A DNA stretch of 40,266 nt from contig JASJAR010000036.1 of the NCBI GenBank assembly GCA_030066905.1, positions 1 through 40,266 on the forward strand, written 5' to 3'. Both the position numbers and the translations under genes were made by a program. Under the pieces are notes generated by a model, which was given only the letters and a program-made list of their open reading frames with translations, searched no databases and was not told the DNA's origin. Each line of letters opens with the position of its first letter. Position 1 is the first letter of the stretch. Below, in pieces: positions 1 through 8,393 of the stretch. The DNA comes from Paracoccaceae bacterium. Lineage in GTDB: Bacteria; Pseudomonadota; Alphaproteobacteria; Rhodobacterales; Rhodobacteraceae.

Positions 1-1125
1 AAGGTCTGCGACCGGATCTCCGACGCCGTCCTCGACGCCTTTCTCACCGAGGAGCCGCAGGCCCGCGTCGCCTGCGAGACCTTCGCGACCACCGGCATGG
101 TCGTCGTCGGCGGCGAGGTTGGGCTCAGCGACAAGGAGCGGCTCAAGAACTACATGGGCCGGATCGCCGAGATCGCGCGGGACTGCATCAAGGACATCGG
201 CTACGAGCAGGACAAGTTCCACTGGAACACCTGCCATGTGCTGAACTTCCTCCACGAGCAATCGGCCCATATCGCCCAAGGGGTGAATGCCTCGGGCAAC
301 AAGGACGAAGGGGCCGGCGACCAGGGCATCATGTTCGGCTATGCCGTCGACGAGACCCCCGAACTGATGCCCGCGCCGATCCACTATGCTCACGCGATCC
401 TGCGGCGGCTGGCGGAGGTGCGGAAGTCGGGCCAGGAGCCGACCTTGCGGCCTGACGCGAAATCCCAGCTTTCGGTGCGCTACGAGGACGGCAAGCCCGT
501 GGAGGTGACCTCCATCGTGCTCTCGACCCAGCATGAGAGCGAGGACCAGAGCTCCGACGACATCCGGCGGATCGTCGAGCCCTATATCCGCGAGGTGCTC
601 CCCGGCGACTGGATCACCGGGAACACCGAATGGTGGGTGAACCCGACGGGCACCTTCGTGATCGGCGGGCCCGACGGGGATGCCGGACTGACGGGCCGGA
701 AGATCATCGTCGATACCTATGGCGGGGCCGCCCCCCATGGCGGCGGTGCGTTTTCGGGCAAGGACCCCACGAAGGTCGACCGCTCGGCGGCCTATGCCGC
801 GCGATACCTGGCCAAGAACGTGGTCGCGGCGGGGCTCGCGAGCCGCTGCACGATCCAGCTTTCCTATGCCATTGGCGTGTCGAAGCCCCTGTCGATCTAT
901 TGCGACACCTACGGCACCGGTGCGGTGGAGGCCGCGGCCATCGAGGCAGCGATCCCAAAGGTGATGGACCTCTCGCCCCGCGGCATCCGCGAGCATCTTT
1001 CGCTCAACAAGCCGATCTTCCAGCGTACGGCGGCCTATGGCCATTTCGGCCGGGCGCCGGAGGCCGATGGCGGGTTCTCCTGGGAGAAGACCGATCTGGC
1101 GGAGGCGCTGAAGGGGGCGCTTTGA
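1..1125 (+). CDS. metK: S-adenosylmethionine synthetase, 5'-truncated by window edge
   Basis: Makes S-adenosylmethionine from methionine and ATP in the cytoplasm. The frame is open from base 1 and begins [14 protein letters not shown], which matches the early part of the family that follows the SEGHPDK segment, so about 20 N-terminal residues including the start lie upstream of the window. Further family landmarks are the [10 protein letters not shown] nucleotide-binding loop, the DTYGG segment and the [19 protein letters not shown] lysine/aspartate-rich active-site stretch near the C terminus. An internal ATG at position 97 lies within the conserved fold and is not the true start. It is followed after 6 bp by a macro-domain pseudogene and then, within 1.5 kb, by trmB, a neighbour seen in related genomes. 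SAM made here is also the methyl donor for TrmB. Confidence 0.97.
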   Translation, partial: KVCDRISDAVLDAFLTEEPQARVACETFATTGMVVVGGEVGLSDKERLKNYMGRIAEIARDCIKDIGYEQDKFHWNTCHVLNFLHEQSAHIAQGVNASGNKDEGAGDQGIMFGYAVDETPELMPAPIHYAHAILRRLAEVRKSGQEPTLRPDAKSQLSVRYEDGKPVEVTSIVLSTQHESEDQSSDDIRRIVEPYIREVLPGDWITGNTEWWVNPTGTFVIGGPDGDAGLTGRKIIVDTYGGAAPHGGGAFSGKDPTKVDRSAAYAARYLAKNVVAAGLASRCTIQLSYAIGVSKPLSIYCDTYGTGAVEAAAIEAAIPKVMDLSPRGIREHLSLNKPIFQRTAAYGHFGRAPEADGGFSWEKTDLAEALKGAL

Positions 1126-1131
1126 GGGGCG

Positions 1132-1647
1132 ATGCTGCCGTGTCTGGTCATCGCGAACATCGTCGAGTTGGACGTCGAAGCGATCGTCAACGCCGCAAAT
1201 GAGAGCCTGTTGGGCGGGGGCGGCGTTGACGGAGTGATACATCGGGCCGCGGGGCCCGGTCTGCTGGACGAGTGCCGTGGTCTCGGCGGTTGCCGCCCGG
1301 GAGACGCCAAACTGACGGCCGGGCATAATCTGAAAGCTCGCTTTGTCATCCATACAGTCGGCCCAATATGGCGCGGCGGCGAGGCGGGCGAAGCCGAGAC
1401 ACTGGCTTCGTGTTACAGATCGGTGATGGCGATCGTCGCCTCCTAGGGCATCGGGTCGGTCGCCATTCCCTCGATTTCCACCGGGGCATACGGCTTTCCG
1501 AAGGACGAGGCCGCGCGCATTGCTGTTGCGACGGTCGTGTCGGCGCTGAACGGGATCGCGCAGCCGCCCGACGTGCTGTTTTGCGCCTACCCTCCGAGGG
1601 ACGCCAGACCGATTGCCGCCGCCCTGCGCCTTGCGGACGGCACCTGA
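1132..1647 (+). pseudogene. Macro-domain (ADP-ribose binding) protein gene interrupted by an in-frame amber codon
   Basis: The frame encodes a macro domain of the YmdB/O-acetyl-ADP-ribose deacetylase type. Visible motifs are [19 protein letters not shown] (the ADP-ribose loop) near residues 17-35, [21 protein letters not shown] and [14 protein letters not shown] codon at 1444-1446 ends the first part at 104 residues, but the same frame continues without shift through GIGSVAIPSISTGAYGFP, the second ADP-ribose binding loop, to a TGA at 1645-1647. Read through the amber codon, the product would be 171 residues plus stop, close to the usual ~175. This is therefore one nonsense mutation (or a base error) in an otherwise intact gene. 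The 104-residue fragment lacks the phosphate-binding ISTG loop and is unlikely to fold. The gene starts 6 bp after metK. Confidence 0.85.
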
Positions 1648-1814
1648 GCGGGCACTCAGCTTCGGCCGACCTCGACGAGGGCAGGACGGCGTTGAACGCC
1701 CGGGGGGGCGGCCCCGGCGATGCCGGTCCAGGCCGCACCCGCCGCCGGATCGGTGACATAATCCCGCCCAAGTGTTTTGCTCGATTGCCGCCCGGGGCTT
1801 CGACGGAGGCAGAC

Positions 1815-2543
1815 ATGCAGTGCAAGGTATATGTGGTTGTGCCGGAACCAGCACCCCATGAGCCCCGGCGCACCGCGCCGACGGAGGCCGAGGCGTTCCG
1901 CGACCGGCTTTCGCAACTCATCGGTACGGCGCTGGAGGGCGCCGGAGTCGGACGGGCGGCCGGTACCGCCAAGGTCACCGCCCGGTTCGGCGCCGAGACC
2001 GGCCGGGCCGAGGCCTTCACCCTCGTGGGTGACGACCCGATGGCCGAGCCGCTGGTCCGCGCGGCCCTCGCCGCGGCACCCGACGACACGCTGGGCCGGT
2101 TCGGTCTCGCCGCTGTGTTCGAGGTCGACGATTTCATGGTCGCCGAAAGCCTGATCTGGGATGTCGCCCACAAGGCGGGGTTGCAGGACAGTTTCGTTCT
2201 GCACCCGATGGCGGAGGAGGCTCAGCCGGCGCCGTCGGAGGCCGGGGCCTACAAATCCATCGAGGTCTATTACAACATCGATGCCATCCCGGCGGGATAC
2301 TCCCACCCGCTCGATTTCCGCAACGAGGCGATGAGCCTTGTGGAACGCGCGCTCGAAGACGCAGGAGCCGGCGAATGGGCCGGGGCCGAGATCGGGATGG
2401 GCGAGGTCAATTTCGGCTTCGAGGTCGAAGATTTCGAGCGCGCCGAGAAGATCGTCCGGGCCGCGGTGAAGGGAACGCCCTTCGAGGGCATTCGCGAGAT
2501 CACCCGGTTCTCCTATCCCGAGGACACCGTCGCGCTCCACTGA
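1815..2543 (+). CDS. Unknown protein with two internal repeats
   Basis: A 242-residue protein I do not recognise. The frame is open further upstream, but the ATG at 1815 is preferred: it has GGAGG at 1805-1809, and upstream sequence overlaps the macro-domain remnant. There is no signal peptide or membrane segment; the protein is acidic and probably cytoplasmic. The two halves resemble each other. The N-terminal half has FRDRLSQLIGTALEGAGVG and the C-terminal half FRNEAMSLVERALEDAGAG, each followed by a beta-rich stretch ending in FEVDDF/FEVEDF and an amphipathic helix (MVAESLIWDVAHKAG; ERAEKIVRAAVKG). It therefore looks like a tandem duplication of a ~100-residue alpha/beta unit. It lies alone between the broken macro-domain gene and trmB. 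Confidence 0.75.
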   Translation: MQCKVYVVVPEPAPHEPRRTAPTEAEAFRDRLSQLIGTALEGAGVGRAAGTAKVTARFGAETGRAEAFTLVGDDPMAEPLVRAALAAAPDDTLGRFGLAAVFEVDDFMVAESLIWDVAHKAGLQDSFVLHPMAEEAQPAPSEAGAYKSIEVYYNIDAIPAGYSHPLDFRNEAMSLVERALEDAGAGEWAGAEIGMGEVNFGFEVEDFERAEKIVRAAVKGTPFEGIREITRFSYPEDTVALH

Positions 2544-2601
2544 GACCGGCGCCGCCGATGGCGCTTGACGCCGCGCCGGGCCGGCGCGAGACAGCGCGCC
2601 C

Positions 2602-3276
2602 ATGACCGACGCCCCGGACCCGCGCCGCAATTTCTATGGCCGCCGCCACGGCAAGGCGCTGAAACCCGCCCAGCGGCGCTATCTGGACGAAGACCTGCCG
2701 CGGCTCTCGCTGGGCCCGCTCGGGGAGAGGTTCGACCCCCGTGCGGTGTTCGGCCCCCGCCCGGTCTGGCTCGAAGTGGGCTTCGGGGGCGGCGAGCATC
2801 TGGTGCATCAGGCGGGGCGCAACCCCGATATCGGCCTTATCGGCGCCGAGCCCTTCGTCAACGGTATCGCGATGTGTCTGGGCAAGATCCGCCGGGCGGG
2901 GGTCGGCAACATCCGCCTCCACCCCGGCGACGTCCGCGATCTGATGGACGCGCTGCCCGACGCCTCCATCGCGCGGGCGTTCCTGCTCTACCCCGACCCC
3001 TGGCCGAAGGCGCGCCATCACCGCCGCCGGTTCGTCACGCCCGAGCATCTGTGGCCCCTGCACCGGGTGCTTGCCCCGGGAGCGGCGTTTCGTGTGGCAA
3101 CCGACATCGACGATTACGTCCGCCAGGCGCTCGAAGAGGTCCCATTGGCGGGGTTCGAGCGGGTCGACCATCCGCTTGACCGACCTTGGGAGGACTGGCT
3201 CTCGACCCGCTACGAGCAAAAGGCGCTTCGCGAGGGGCGGCGGCCCAATTACCTGACGTTCCTCAGGGCGCCGTGA
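2602..3276 (+). CDS. trmB: tRNA (guanine-N7-)-methyltransferase
   Basis: Methylates N7 of guanosine 46 in the variable loop of tRNAs using SAM. The 224-residue product has the class I methyltransferase motif I as LEVGFGGGEHL (about residues 55-65), the acidic motif IGAEPFVNG, the HPGDVRDLMD segment, and the family signature YPDPWPKARHHRRRF near residues 132-147. Near the C terminus are DIDDYV and the substrate-binding TRYEQKALREGR. Length is normal. The ATG at 2602 gives MTDAPDPRRNFYGRRHGK, the N terminus usual for alphaproteobacterial members. There is a 58-bp gap to the gene before it. A perfect hairpin begins 2 bp after the stop and runs up to the next gene. Confidence 0.96.
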   Translation: MTDAPDPRRNFYGRRHGKALKPAQRRYLDEDLPRLSLGPLGERFDPRAVFGPRPVWLEVGFGGGEHLVHQAGRNPDIGLIGAEPFVNGIAMCLGKIRRAGVGNIRLHPGDVRDLMDALPDASIARAFLLYPDPWPKARHHRRRFVTPEHLWPLHRVLAPGAAFRVATDIDDYVRQALEEVPLAGFERVDHPLDRPWEDWLSTRYEQKALREGRRPNYLTFLRAP

Positions 3277-3278
3277 TA

Positions 3279-3304
3279 GGCTCCGGTGCGACGCCACCGG
3301 AGCC
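3279..3304 (+). promoter_or_regulatory. Perfect hairpin covering the ribosome-binding region of the amidohydrolase gene
   Basis: Arms GGCTCCGGTG (3279-3288) and CACCGGAGCC (3295-3304) are perfect reverse complements around a 6-nt loop. The hairpin starts 2 bp after the trmB stop and ends 6 bp before the ATG at 3311. No T-run follows, so it is a poor intrinsic terminator. The only Shine-Dalgarno-like bases (CCGGAG) are inside the right arm, so in the mRNA they would be paired. Confidence 0.6.
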
Positions 3305-3310
3305 TCGCCC

Positions 3311-4390
3311 ATGTCCGACGACACCGCGCCCATTCGCATCACCAACTGCCATATCCACACCTTCACCACCCGGCACATCCCGCGCTGGTACCCCAGCGTG
3401 TTTGTCGCACTTCTGGGCCATGTGCCGAACCTTCTTGCCCTCTGGGCCCATGCGATCTCGCTCATCCTGCCCGAGCGCGGCGCGGCCGCATTCCGGCTTC
3501 TGAGCTTCCAGCGCGAGGCCCATCGCGGCCGCCAGGGACGCATCTTCGACGAGTTGAGAAAGCAATACCCCAAGGATACCCGTTTCGTGGTGCTGCCGAT
3601 GGACATGGCGCGGATGGGCTACGGGCCCGTGCGCGACGGGCTCGACCGCCAGCACGAGGAGCTTCTGGAGGTGGCGGCCGAAAACGAAGGCCAGGTGATC
3701 CCCTTTGCAACGGTTCATCCCGACCGCGACGATGCCGCCCAGCGCGTCGAGCGCTATCTCGATGCCGGCTGCAAGGGGCTGAAGATCTATCCCCGTCTCG
3801 GCTATGCCCCGTCGCATCCGACGCTGATGGAGCGGGTCTATCCGATGCTACGCGAGCGCGACCTGCCGGTGATGTCCCATTGCAGCCGGGGCGGGGTCTC
3901 AGAGCGCGGGCTCTCGCGCCAGGCCGGCGACAGGCTCTGCGCGCCGAAGGCCGCGCTCGAGGTGCTGAAGACCTATCCCGACCTGCGTTTCTGTCTCGCC
4001 CATTTCGGCGGGCAGGACGACTGGATGGACTATGTCAAGGGCCGGGTGGACCCGCGGCATCCGGATGTCGACGACGCCAACTGGCTGAGCGCGATCCGCC
4101 GCGCCATCGGCTCCGGCGACTGGCCGGGGCTCTGGACCGATATCTCCTACACGATGTTCTACTATGACGATTTCACGCCGTTTCTGAAGATGTTCATCAT
4201 GGGGCACGACCCCTGGGCGGCGCGGCTGCGCGAACGGGTGCTCTTCGGGTCGGACTTCTACATGACGCGCAACACCGCGATGTCGGAACGCGAAGTGTCG
4301 GTGAAACTCCGGCTGACTCTGGGCGAAGACCTCTACCGCCAGATCGCCGAGGCCAACCCCGACCTGTGGCTCGGCGCGGCCGCGCGGTGA
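3311..4390 (+). CDS. Amidohydrolase-superfamily metal-dependent hydrolase
   Basis: A 359-residue TIM-barrel hydrolase of the amidohydrolase_2 type; substrate unknown. Metal and active-site landmarks are the N-terminal HxH (His14 and His16 in NCHIHTF), a possible active-site lysine in [13 protein letters not shown], the histidine of [10 protein letters not shown], the histidine of [11 protein letters not shown] and the terminal aspartate in VLFGSDFYM. This is the ordered set expected for a competent catalyst. No signal peptide, so cytoplasmic. It follows trmB by 34 bp with a hairpin over its ribosome-binding region. The stop codon is immediately followed by a palindrome of the AAATCCG/CGGATTT type. 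Members of this family act as decarboxylases or lactonases on aromatic or uronic acids, but nothing here selects among them. Confidence 0.85.
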   Translation: MSDDTAPIRITNCHIHTFTTRHIPRWYPSVFVALLGHVPNLLALWAHAISLILPERGAAAFRLLSFQREAHRGRQGRIFDELRKQYPKDTRFVVLPMDMARMGYGPVRDGLDRQHEELLEVAAENEGQVIPFATVHPDRDDAAQRVERYLDAGCKGLKIYPRLGYAPSHPTLMERVYPMLRERDLPVMSHCSRGGVSERGLSRQAGDRLCAPKAALEVLKTYPDLRFCLAHFGGQDDWMDYVKGRVDPRHPDVDDANWLSAIRRAIGSGDWPGLWTDISYTMFYYDDFTPFLKMFIMGHDPWAARLRERVLFGSDFYMTRNTAMSEREVSVKLRLTLGEDLYRQIAEANPDLWLGAAAR

Positions 4391-4410
4391 AATCCGCCAT
4401 GGACGGATTT
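4390..4410. repeat. REP-like hairpin (AAATCCG ... CGGATTT)
   Basis: Seven-base arms AAATCCG and CGGATTT flank a short CCATGGA centre. The element begins on the last base of the amidohydrolase stop codon and lies 45 bp before the aroA start. A second member of the same type, with longer arms, begins at the stop codon at 15565-15567, so this looks like a dispersed element that favours stop codons rather than a gene-specific site. Confidence 0.6.
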
Positions 4411-4455
4411 CGGGCCCCGGGCTATGCACCGTCTCCGTTCCGAGGGGAGTTGAAG

Positions 4456-5808
4456 ATGTCGGCCCATGGCGTGCCCGAACCGATGACCGCACCGGCCGCG
4501 GGGCCGCTCACGGGCGTGGCCGAGGTGCCGGGCGACAAGTCGATCAGCCACAGAAGCCTGATCCTCGGGGCGCTGAGTGTCGGCGAGACGCGCGTCACGG
4601 GGCTTCTCGAAGGACAGGACGTGCTCGACACCGCCAAGGCCATGGCCGCCTTCGGCGCCGAGGTCGAGCGGCGGGGCGAGGGCGAATGGCGCGTCCACGG
4701 GGTGGGCGTCGGCGGGTTCGCCGAGCCAGAGGACGTGATCGATTGCGGCAATTCCGGCACCGGCGTCCGGCTTATCATGGGGGCGATGGCGACGACGCCG
4801 ATTGCCGCGACCTTCACCGGGGACGCCAGCTTGCGCTCGCGGCCCATGGGGCGGATCACCGACCCGCTCGGCGGCTTCGGCACCGCCGCCTACGGCCGGC
4901 AGGGCGGGCGGCTGCCGCTGACGATCGTCGGCACGGGTGCTGCGGTCCCCGTCGACTACACCCTGCCAGTGCCGTCGGCCCAGGTGAAATCGGCGGTGCT
5001 GCTGGCGGGCCTCAACGCGCCGGGGGAGACCGTGGTGCGGGAGGCCGAGGCGACCCGCGACCATACCGAGCGGATGCTCCGGGGCTTCGGGGCGGAGGTC
5101 GAAACGGCGGTCGAGGACGGGGTCCGGGTCATTCGCCTTCAGGGTCAGCCGGAGCTTCGTCCCCAGTCCATTGCCGTCCCCCGCGACCCGTCGTCTGCGG
5201 CCTTTCCGGTTTGCGCGGCCCTTGTCGTCGAGGGCTCGGACGTGCTGGTGCCCGGCATCGGGCTCAACCCGACCCGGGCGGGGCTTTACACGACGCTGCG
5301 CGAGATGGGTGCCGATCTCACTTACGAGAACGAGCGCGAGGAGGGGGGCGAACCGGTGGCCGACCTCCGGGCGCGGTTCTCGCCATCGATGCGCGGCATC
5401 GAGGTGCCGCCCGAGCGGGCCGCGAGCATGATCGACGAGTTCCCGATCCTTTCGGTGGTGGCGTCCTTCGCCGAGGGGGTGACGGTGATGCGGGGGGTGA
5501 AGGAACTGCGTGTCAAGGAAAGCGACCGGATCGACGCGATGGCGGTGGGGCTTCGGGCCAATGGCGTGAGCGTCGAAGAGACAGAGGATACCATGAGCGT
5601 CCACGGGCTGGGGCCCAAGGGTGTCCCGGGCGGCGGACGCGCCGAGGCCCGGCTCGACCACCGGATCGCGATGAGCTTTCTCTGCCTCGGAATGGGTTCG
5701 GCGAAAGGCGTCTCGGTGGACGACGCGGGGCCCATCGCGACGTCCTTTCCGGTCTTCGTGCCCTTGATGGAGGAGCTTGGGGCGGTGCTGCGAAAGGATA
5801 ATCGGTGA
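4456..5808 (+). CDS. aroA: 3-phosphoshikimate 1-carboxyvinyltransferase (EPSP synthase)
   Basis: Transfers enolpyruvyl from PEP to shikimate-3-phosphate, the sixth shikimate-pathway step. The 450-residue product carries [16 protein letters not shown] near the N terminus, [16 protein letters not shown] with the PEP-binding signature, [10 protein letters not shown], the [14 protein letters not shown] segment, and [19 protein letters not shown] near residue 355. ATG 4456 is chosen because it has GAGGGGAG at 4443-4450 and gives [12 protein letters not shown], an N terminus usual in this order; an ATG 90 bp upstream would run through the palindrome at 4390-4410. First gene of the aroA-cmk-rpsA-ihfB neighbourhood. 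Its stop overlaps the GTG of the next gene (GTGA), so the two are translationally coupled. Confidence 0.97.
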   Translation: MSAHGVPEPMTAPAAGPLTGVAEVPGDKSISHRSLILGALSVGETRVTGLLEGQDVLDTAKAMAAFGAEVERRGEGEWRVHGVGVGGFAEPEDVIDCGNSGTGVRLIMGAMATTPIAATFTGDASLRSRPMGRITDPLGGFGTAAYGRQGGRLPLTIVGTGAAVPVDYTLPVPSAQVKSAVLLAGLNAPGETVVREAEATRDHTERMLRGFGAEVETAVEDGVRVIRLQGQPELRPQSIAVPRDPSSAAFPVCAALVVEGSDVLVPGIGLNPTRAGLYTTLREMGADLTYENEREEGGEPVADLRARFSPSMRGIEVPPERAASMIDEFPILSVVASFAEGVTVMRGVKELRVKESDRIDAMAVGLRANGVSVEETEDTMSVHGLGPKGVPGGGRAEARLDHRIAMSFLCLGMGSAKGVSVDDAGPIATSFPVFVPLMEELGAVLRKDNR

Positions 5809-6203
5809 CCCGCTGGTTGGGGCACTGGCGGCTTCTGCCCGAACTCACCATCGGTGGCGATCCGGTGACGGACGGCACCTACCGGATCGAAAAGCTGGAC
5901 GAGGTTCTGCGCTTCACGGTGCGCTGGCGGGAGGCCGGCGAGGAGGGCGAGGCGCTGTTCGAGGCTGTGCCCGATGGGCGGCGGATACCGTCGGAGGCCG
6001 AAAGCCACGATGCCTTTACGGTGCTTGCGGAGGATGCCGATACCCTGTCGGGCACCGCCTGGATGGGCAAACGGCAGATCGCCCGGGCCCTGCGGCGGGT
6101 GTCGAAGGACGGGCGTCTGATGACGGTCCTTCAGGAGCGTCTGCCCGAAGACGGCCCGCCCGAGCCGGCGTTTCAGGTCTATGAAAGGCTCGGCCATGGT
6201 TGA
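5805..6203 (+). CDS. Small unknown protein between aroA and cmk
   Basis: A 132-residue product starting at GTG 5805, overlapping the aroA stop by four bases. I do not recognise the family. It starts [14 protein letters not shown], has no membrane segment or signal peptide, and shows alternating charged and hydrophobic beta-strand-like stretches ([43 protein letters not shown]), which would suit a small beta-barrel. It overlaps the start of the following GFA-type gene by 8 bp, so it belongs to the aroA-cmk transcription unit. The tight overlaps support it being expressed. Confidence 0.75.
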   Translation: MTRWLGHWRLLPELTIGGDPVTDGTYRIEKLDEVLRFTVRWREAGEEGEALFEAVPDGRRIPSEAESHDAFTVLAEDADTLSGTAWMGKRQIARALRRVSKDGRLMTVLQERLPEDGPPEPAFQVYERLGHG

Positions 6204-6597
6204 GGGGCGCTGCCTCTGCGGCGCGGTGCGCTTCACGGTGTCTGGCCCGATGCGCCCGGTGGTGGCCTGTCACTGCGTCCAGTGCCGGAAGACTTCGGGC
6301 CATTTCGTTGCGGCCACATCGGCACCGCGTGCGCGCGTGGAGATCGCCGGCGACGTGACGTGGTATGCGTCCAGCCCCGAGGCACGGCGGGGGTTCTGCG
6401 GCACCTGCGGGTCGAGCCTCTTCTGGGACGGCGGCGGGAGCTATCTGTCGATCCATGCCGGGGCGCTCGACGGCGCGACGGGGCTGGCACTCGCGGGACA
6501 TATCTTCGTTGCCGACAAGGGCGACTACTACGAGATCACCGACGGTTTGCCGCAGTTTGCCGCAGAAGATGCGGCAATGACGACGAAGGTGCCGTGA
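6196..6597 (+). CDS. GFA / CENP-V-type zinc-binding protein
   Basis: A 133-residue member of the glutathione-dependent formaldehyde-activating enzyme (GFA) family. It has the full cysteine set for the zinc sites: CLCGAVRF at the N terminus, CHCVQCRK near residue 27 and [10 protein letters not shown] near residue 70. The fold is known, but most members have no proven reaction and formaldehyde activation should not be assumed. ATG 6196 ([13 protein letters not shown]) is preferred to ATG 6181 because GAAAGG lies 6 bp before it and the family normally starts just ahead of the first cysteine pair. The gene overlaps the previous stop by 8 bp and the cmk start by four bases (GTGA). Confidence 0.88.
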   Translation: MVEGRCLCGAVRFTVSGPMRPVVACHCVQCRKTSGHFVAATSAPRARVEIAGDVTWYASSPEARRGFCGTCGSSLFWDGGGSYLSIHAGALDGATGLALAGHIFVADKGDYYEITDGLPQFAAEDAAMTTKVP

Positions 6598-7208
6598 GCT
6601 TCACGGTGGCCATCGACGGGCCGGCGGCGGCGGGGAAGGGCACGATCGCCCGGGCCGTGGCCGCGGCGTTCGGGTTCGGATACCTCGATACGGGGCTGCT
6701 CTACCGGGCCGTGGGGCGAGAGGTGCTGGAGGGTGCCGAGCCCCTGGCGGCAGCACGGGCGCTCACCGTGGAGGACCTCGCCCGGGACGGGCTCCGGACA
6801 TCGGATGTGGGCGCGGCGGCGTCGAAGGTGGCCGCGATCCCGGAAGTGCGGGTGGCGCTTCTCGATTTCCAGCGCGCCTTCGCGCGGCGGGCGGGCGGCG
6901 CGGTGCTCGACGGGCGCGATATCGGGACGGTGATCTGCCCGGATGCGGAGGCGAAGCTTTTCGTGACCGCCTCGGACGAGGTGCGCGCGCTCAGGCGCTG
7001 GCAGGAATTGCGGGACGCCGGCGAGGAGATCACTGCCGAGGAGGTGCTCGAAACACTCCGCGAGCGCGACGCCCGCGACAGTGCGCGTGCCGCCGCGCCG
7101 CTGAAACCGGCCGGTGATGCGATTGTTCTCGATACGACCGCGCTTTCCATCGAAGCGGCGGTGGCGGCGGCCAAGGCCCATATCGAACGGGCGCTGGCGT
7201 CTCGGTAA
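6594..7208 (+). CDS. cmk: Cytidylate kinase
   Basis: Phosphorylates CMP and dCMP with ATP. The 204-residue product starts at GTG 6594, overlapping the preceding stop. It has the P-loop [16 protein letters not shown] at residues 9-24, [12 protein letters not shown] in the NMP-binding region, [14 protein letters not shown] (CMP base contact) and [17 protein letters not shown] with the lid arginines. Length and order of motifs are normal. In related genomes cmk is close to aroA and rpsA; here two small genes separate it from aroA and about 3.3 kb separates it from rpsA. A ~370-bp non-coding stretch with a repeat follows it. Confidence 0.95.
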   Translation: MSFTVAIDGPAAAGKGTIARAVAAAFGFGYLDTGLLYRAVGREVLEGAEPLAAARALTVEDLARDGLRTSDVGAAASKVAAIPEVRVALLDFQRAFARRAGGAVLDGRDIGTVICPDAEAKLFVTASDEVRALRRWQELRDAGEEITAEEVLETLRERDARDSARAAAPLKPAGDAIVLDTTALSIEAAVAAAKAHIERALASR

Positions 7209-7580
7209 TATGGCGGGCCCGCCTGTCTGGCGGCCTCTCGCCCTCCGGGGGTCTTTTCCCGAAGGTCCGAACCGGGGGTTGAGGGCCCCCGGGATGCCGG
7301 CGGTGTCGGGGCCCGAGGATTTCCGGGCACGAGACCGTTTGACGTGGTGCGAAAGGGCTATGCCCTTCCGCGGGTGGATCCGTGCAGCAGATTCCCCGCT
7401 GGACGTTAGGAAGTCGTTAGGGGTGCGTTCGCTGGGTCGACGAGCCCGGGAGCCCCGGTCGCCCGCCGCTGTTGACCCGGGTCGGAGCGCCGATCACTCT
7501 GAGCGGGCGAGGATTGGCCGGCAGCCGTAACGGCGCGGTCACCTCGAAGACAGGGTGTGGACCACGGACGCGAGGGTGAG
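7209..7580. other. Intergenic stretch carrying repeat copy A
   Basis: No gene-like frame with a plausible start is seen. It holds repeat copy A (7251-7344), a small hairpin (AAGGGC/GCCCTT around 7353-7366) and a short direct repeat of CGTTAGG (about 7404-7420). No convincing promoter for the hydrolase gene was found. Confidence 0.5.
7251..7344 (+). repeat. Direct repeat copy A (flanks the alpha/beta hydrolase gene)
   Basis: About 90 bp shared in the same orientation with 8529-8618. Shared blocks include GTCTTT, GGTCCGAAC, TGCCGGCGGT and the terminal CACGAGACCGTTTGACG. Mismatches and small gaps break any one reading frame, so it is more likely non-coding than a coding duplication. Weaker similarity continues about 35 bp further on. 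Confidence 0.7.
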
Positions 7581-8393
7581 ATGACGACGACGATGGACGT
7601 GAACGGCGCAGAACTGAGCTACGAAAGCCTCGGCAGCGGCAGGCCGGTTTTGATGATGCATGGCGGGCTGGGGCTCAGCCACGACTATCTCCGGCCCTAT
7701 TTCGACCGCCTGGCGGAGAGCAATACCGTCGTCTTCTACGATCACTTCGGCAATGGCCGCTCGGGCCGGCCGGAGGATTTTGCCGACCTCACATTCGACC
7801 GGCTCACCTCGGATGCCGCGGCGCTGATGAGCGCGCTCGGCCATGAGACCTTCACACTGGTCGGCCATTCCTATGGCAGCTTCGTCGCCCAGGAATTCGC
7901 CGCCCGCCATGGCGACCGGCTTGACGGGCTGGTGCTCGTCGATGCCGTCCCGGCCTTCGACTATCAGCCCACTGTCTCGGGGTCGGAGACGCAGATGGCC
8001 GCGTTCGGGAAGCTCTTTTCCCAGCCGATGGCCGACGATGCCGATTGGCGGGACGCCTGGAACACCGTCGTTGAGATGTATTTTCATAAGTGGGACCCGG
8101 ACGTCGGCGCCGATCTCGATGCGCGCACGGTCTACGAGCACCGGGCCTGGAATGCCGGGGGCGGGCTTTTGGGGAGCTACAACGTCGTCGAGGCTTTGCC
8201 GAAAGTCGCCGCCCCCGCACTCGTCATGGCCGGCGCCCATGACGGCATCACCCCGCCCGAGCCCGGTGCGGAGCGCATCGCCGCGCTTCTGCCCAATGCC
8301 GAGCTGAAGATTTTCGAGGGCTCGGGGCATTACCCCTTCATCGAGGAGGAGGAGGCGTTCTTCGACGCGCTGAGGGGCTGGCTCGCGGCATAG
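7581..8393 (+). CDS. Alpha/beta-hydrolase-fold protein
   Basis: A 270-residue alpha/beta hydrolase. The oxyanion segment is LMMHGGLGLSHDY (about residues 25-37), strand and helix DHFGNGRSG follow, the nucleophile elbow is GHSYGSF (serine near residue 97), the acid is likely the aspartate in MAGAHDGITPP and the base the histidine in GSGHYPFIEEEE. The full triad is present. No signal peptide. It resembles proline iminopeptidase and haloalkane-dehalogenase-like relatives but the substrate cannot be told. ATG 7581 follows a GAGGG at 7572; GTG 7557 is possible. It is bracketed by two copies of a ~90-bp direct repeat and lies between cmk and rpsA, which suggests it is an insertion into a housekeeping neighbourhood. 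Confidence 0.85.
   Translation: MTTTMDVNGAELSYESLGSGRPVLMMHGGLGLSHDYLRPYFDRLAESNTVVFYDHFGNGRSGRPEDFADLTFDRLTSDAAALMSALGHETFTLVGHSYGSFVAQEFAARHGDRLDGLVLVDAVPAFDYQPTVSGSETQMAAFGKLFSQPMADDADWRDAWNTVVEMYFHKWDPDVGADLDARTVYEHRAWNAGGGLLGSYNVVEALPKVAAPALVMAGAHDGITPPEPGAERIAALLPNAELKIFEGSGHYPFIEEEEAFFDALRGWLAA

Noticed and set aside
1444..1446. TAG in the macro-domain gene as a recoded pyrrolysine codon
   Set aside because: Pyrrolysine use is not expected in this group, the family has no special residue here, and no downstream recoding structure was seen. A nonsense mutation is simpler.
1757..1762. CATAAT as a promoter for the duplicated unknown protein
   Set aside because: No acceptable -35 sequence at 16-18 bp was found upstream.
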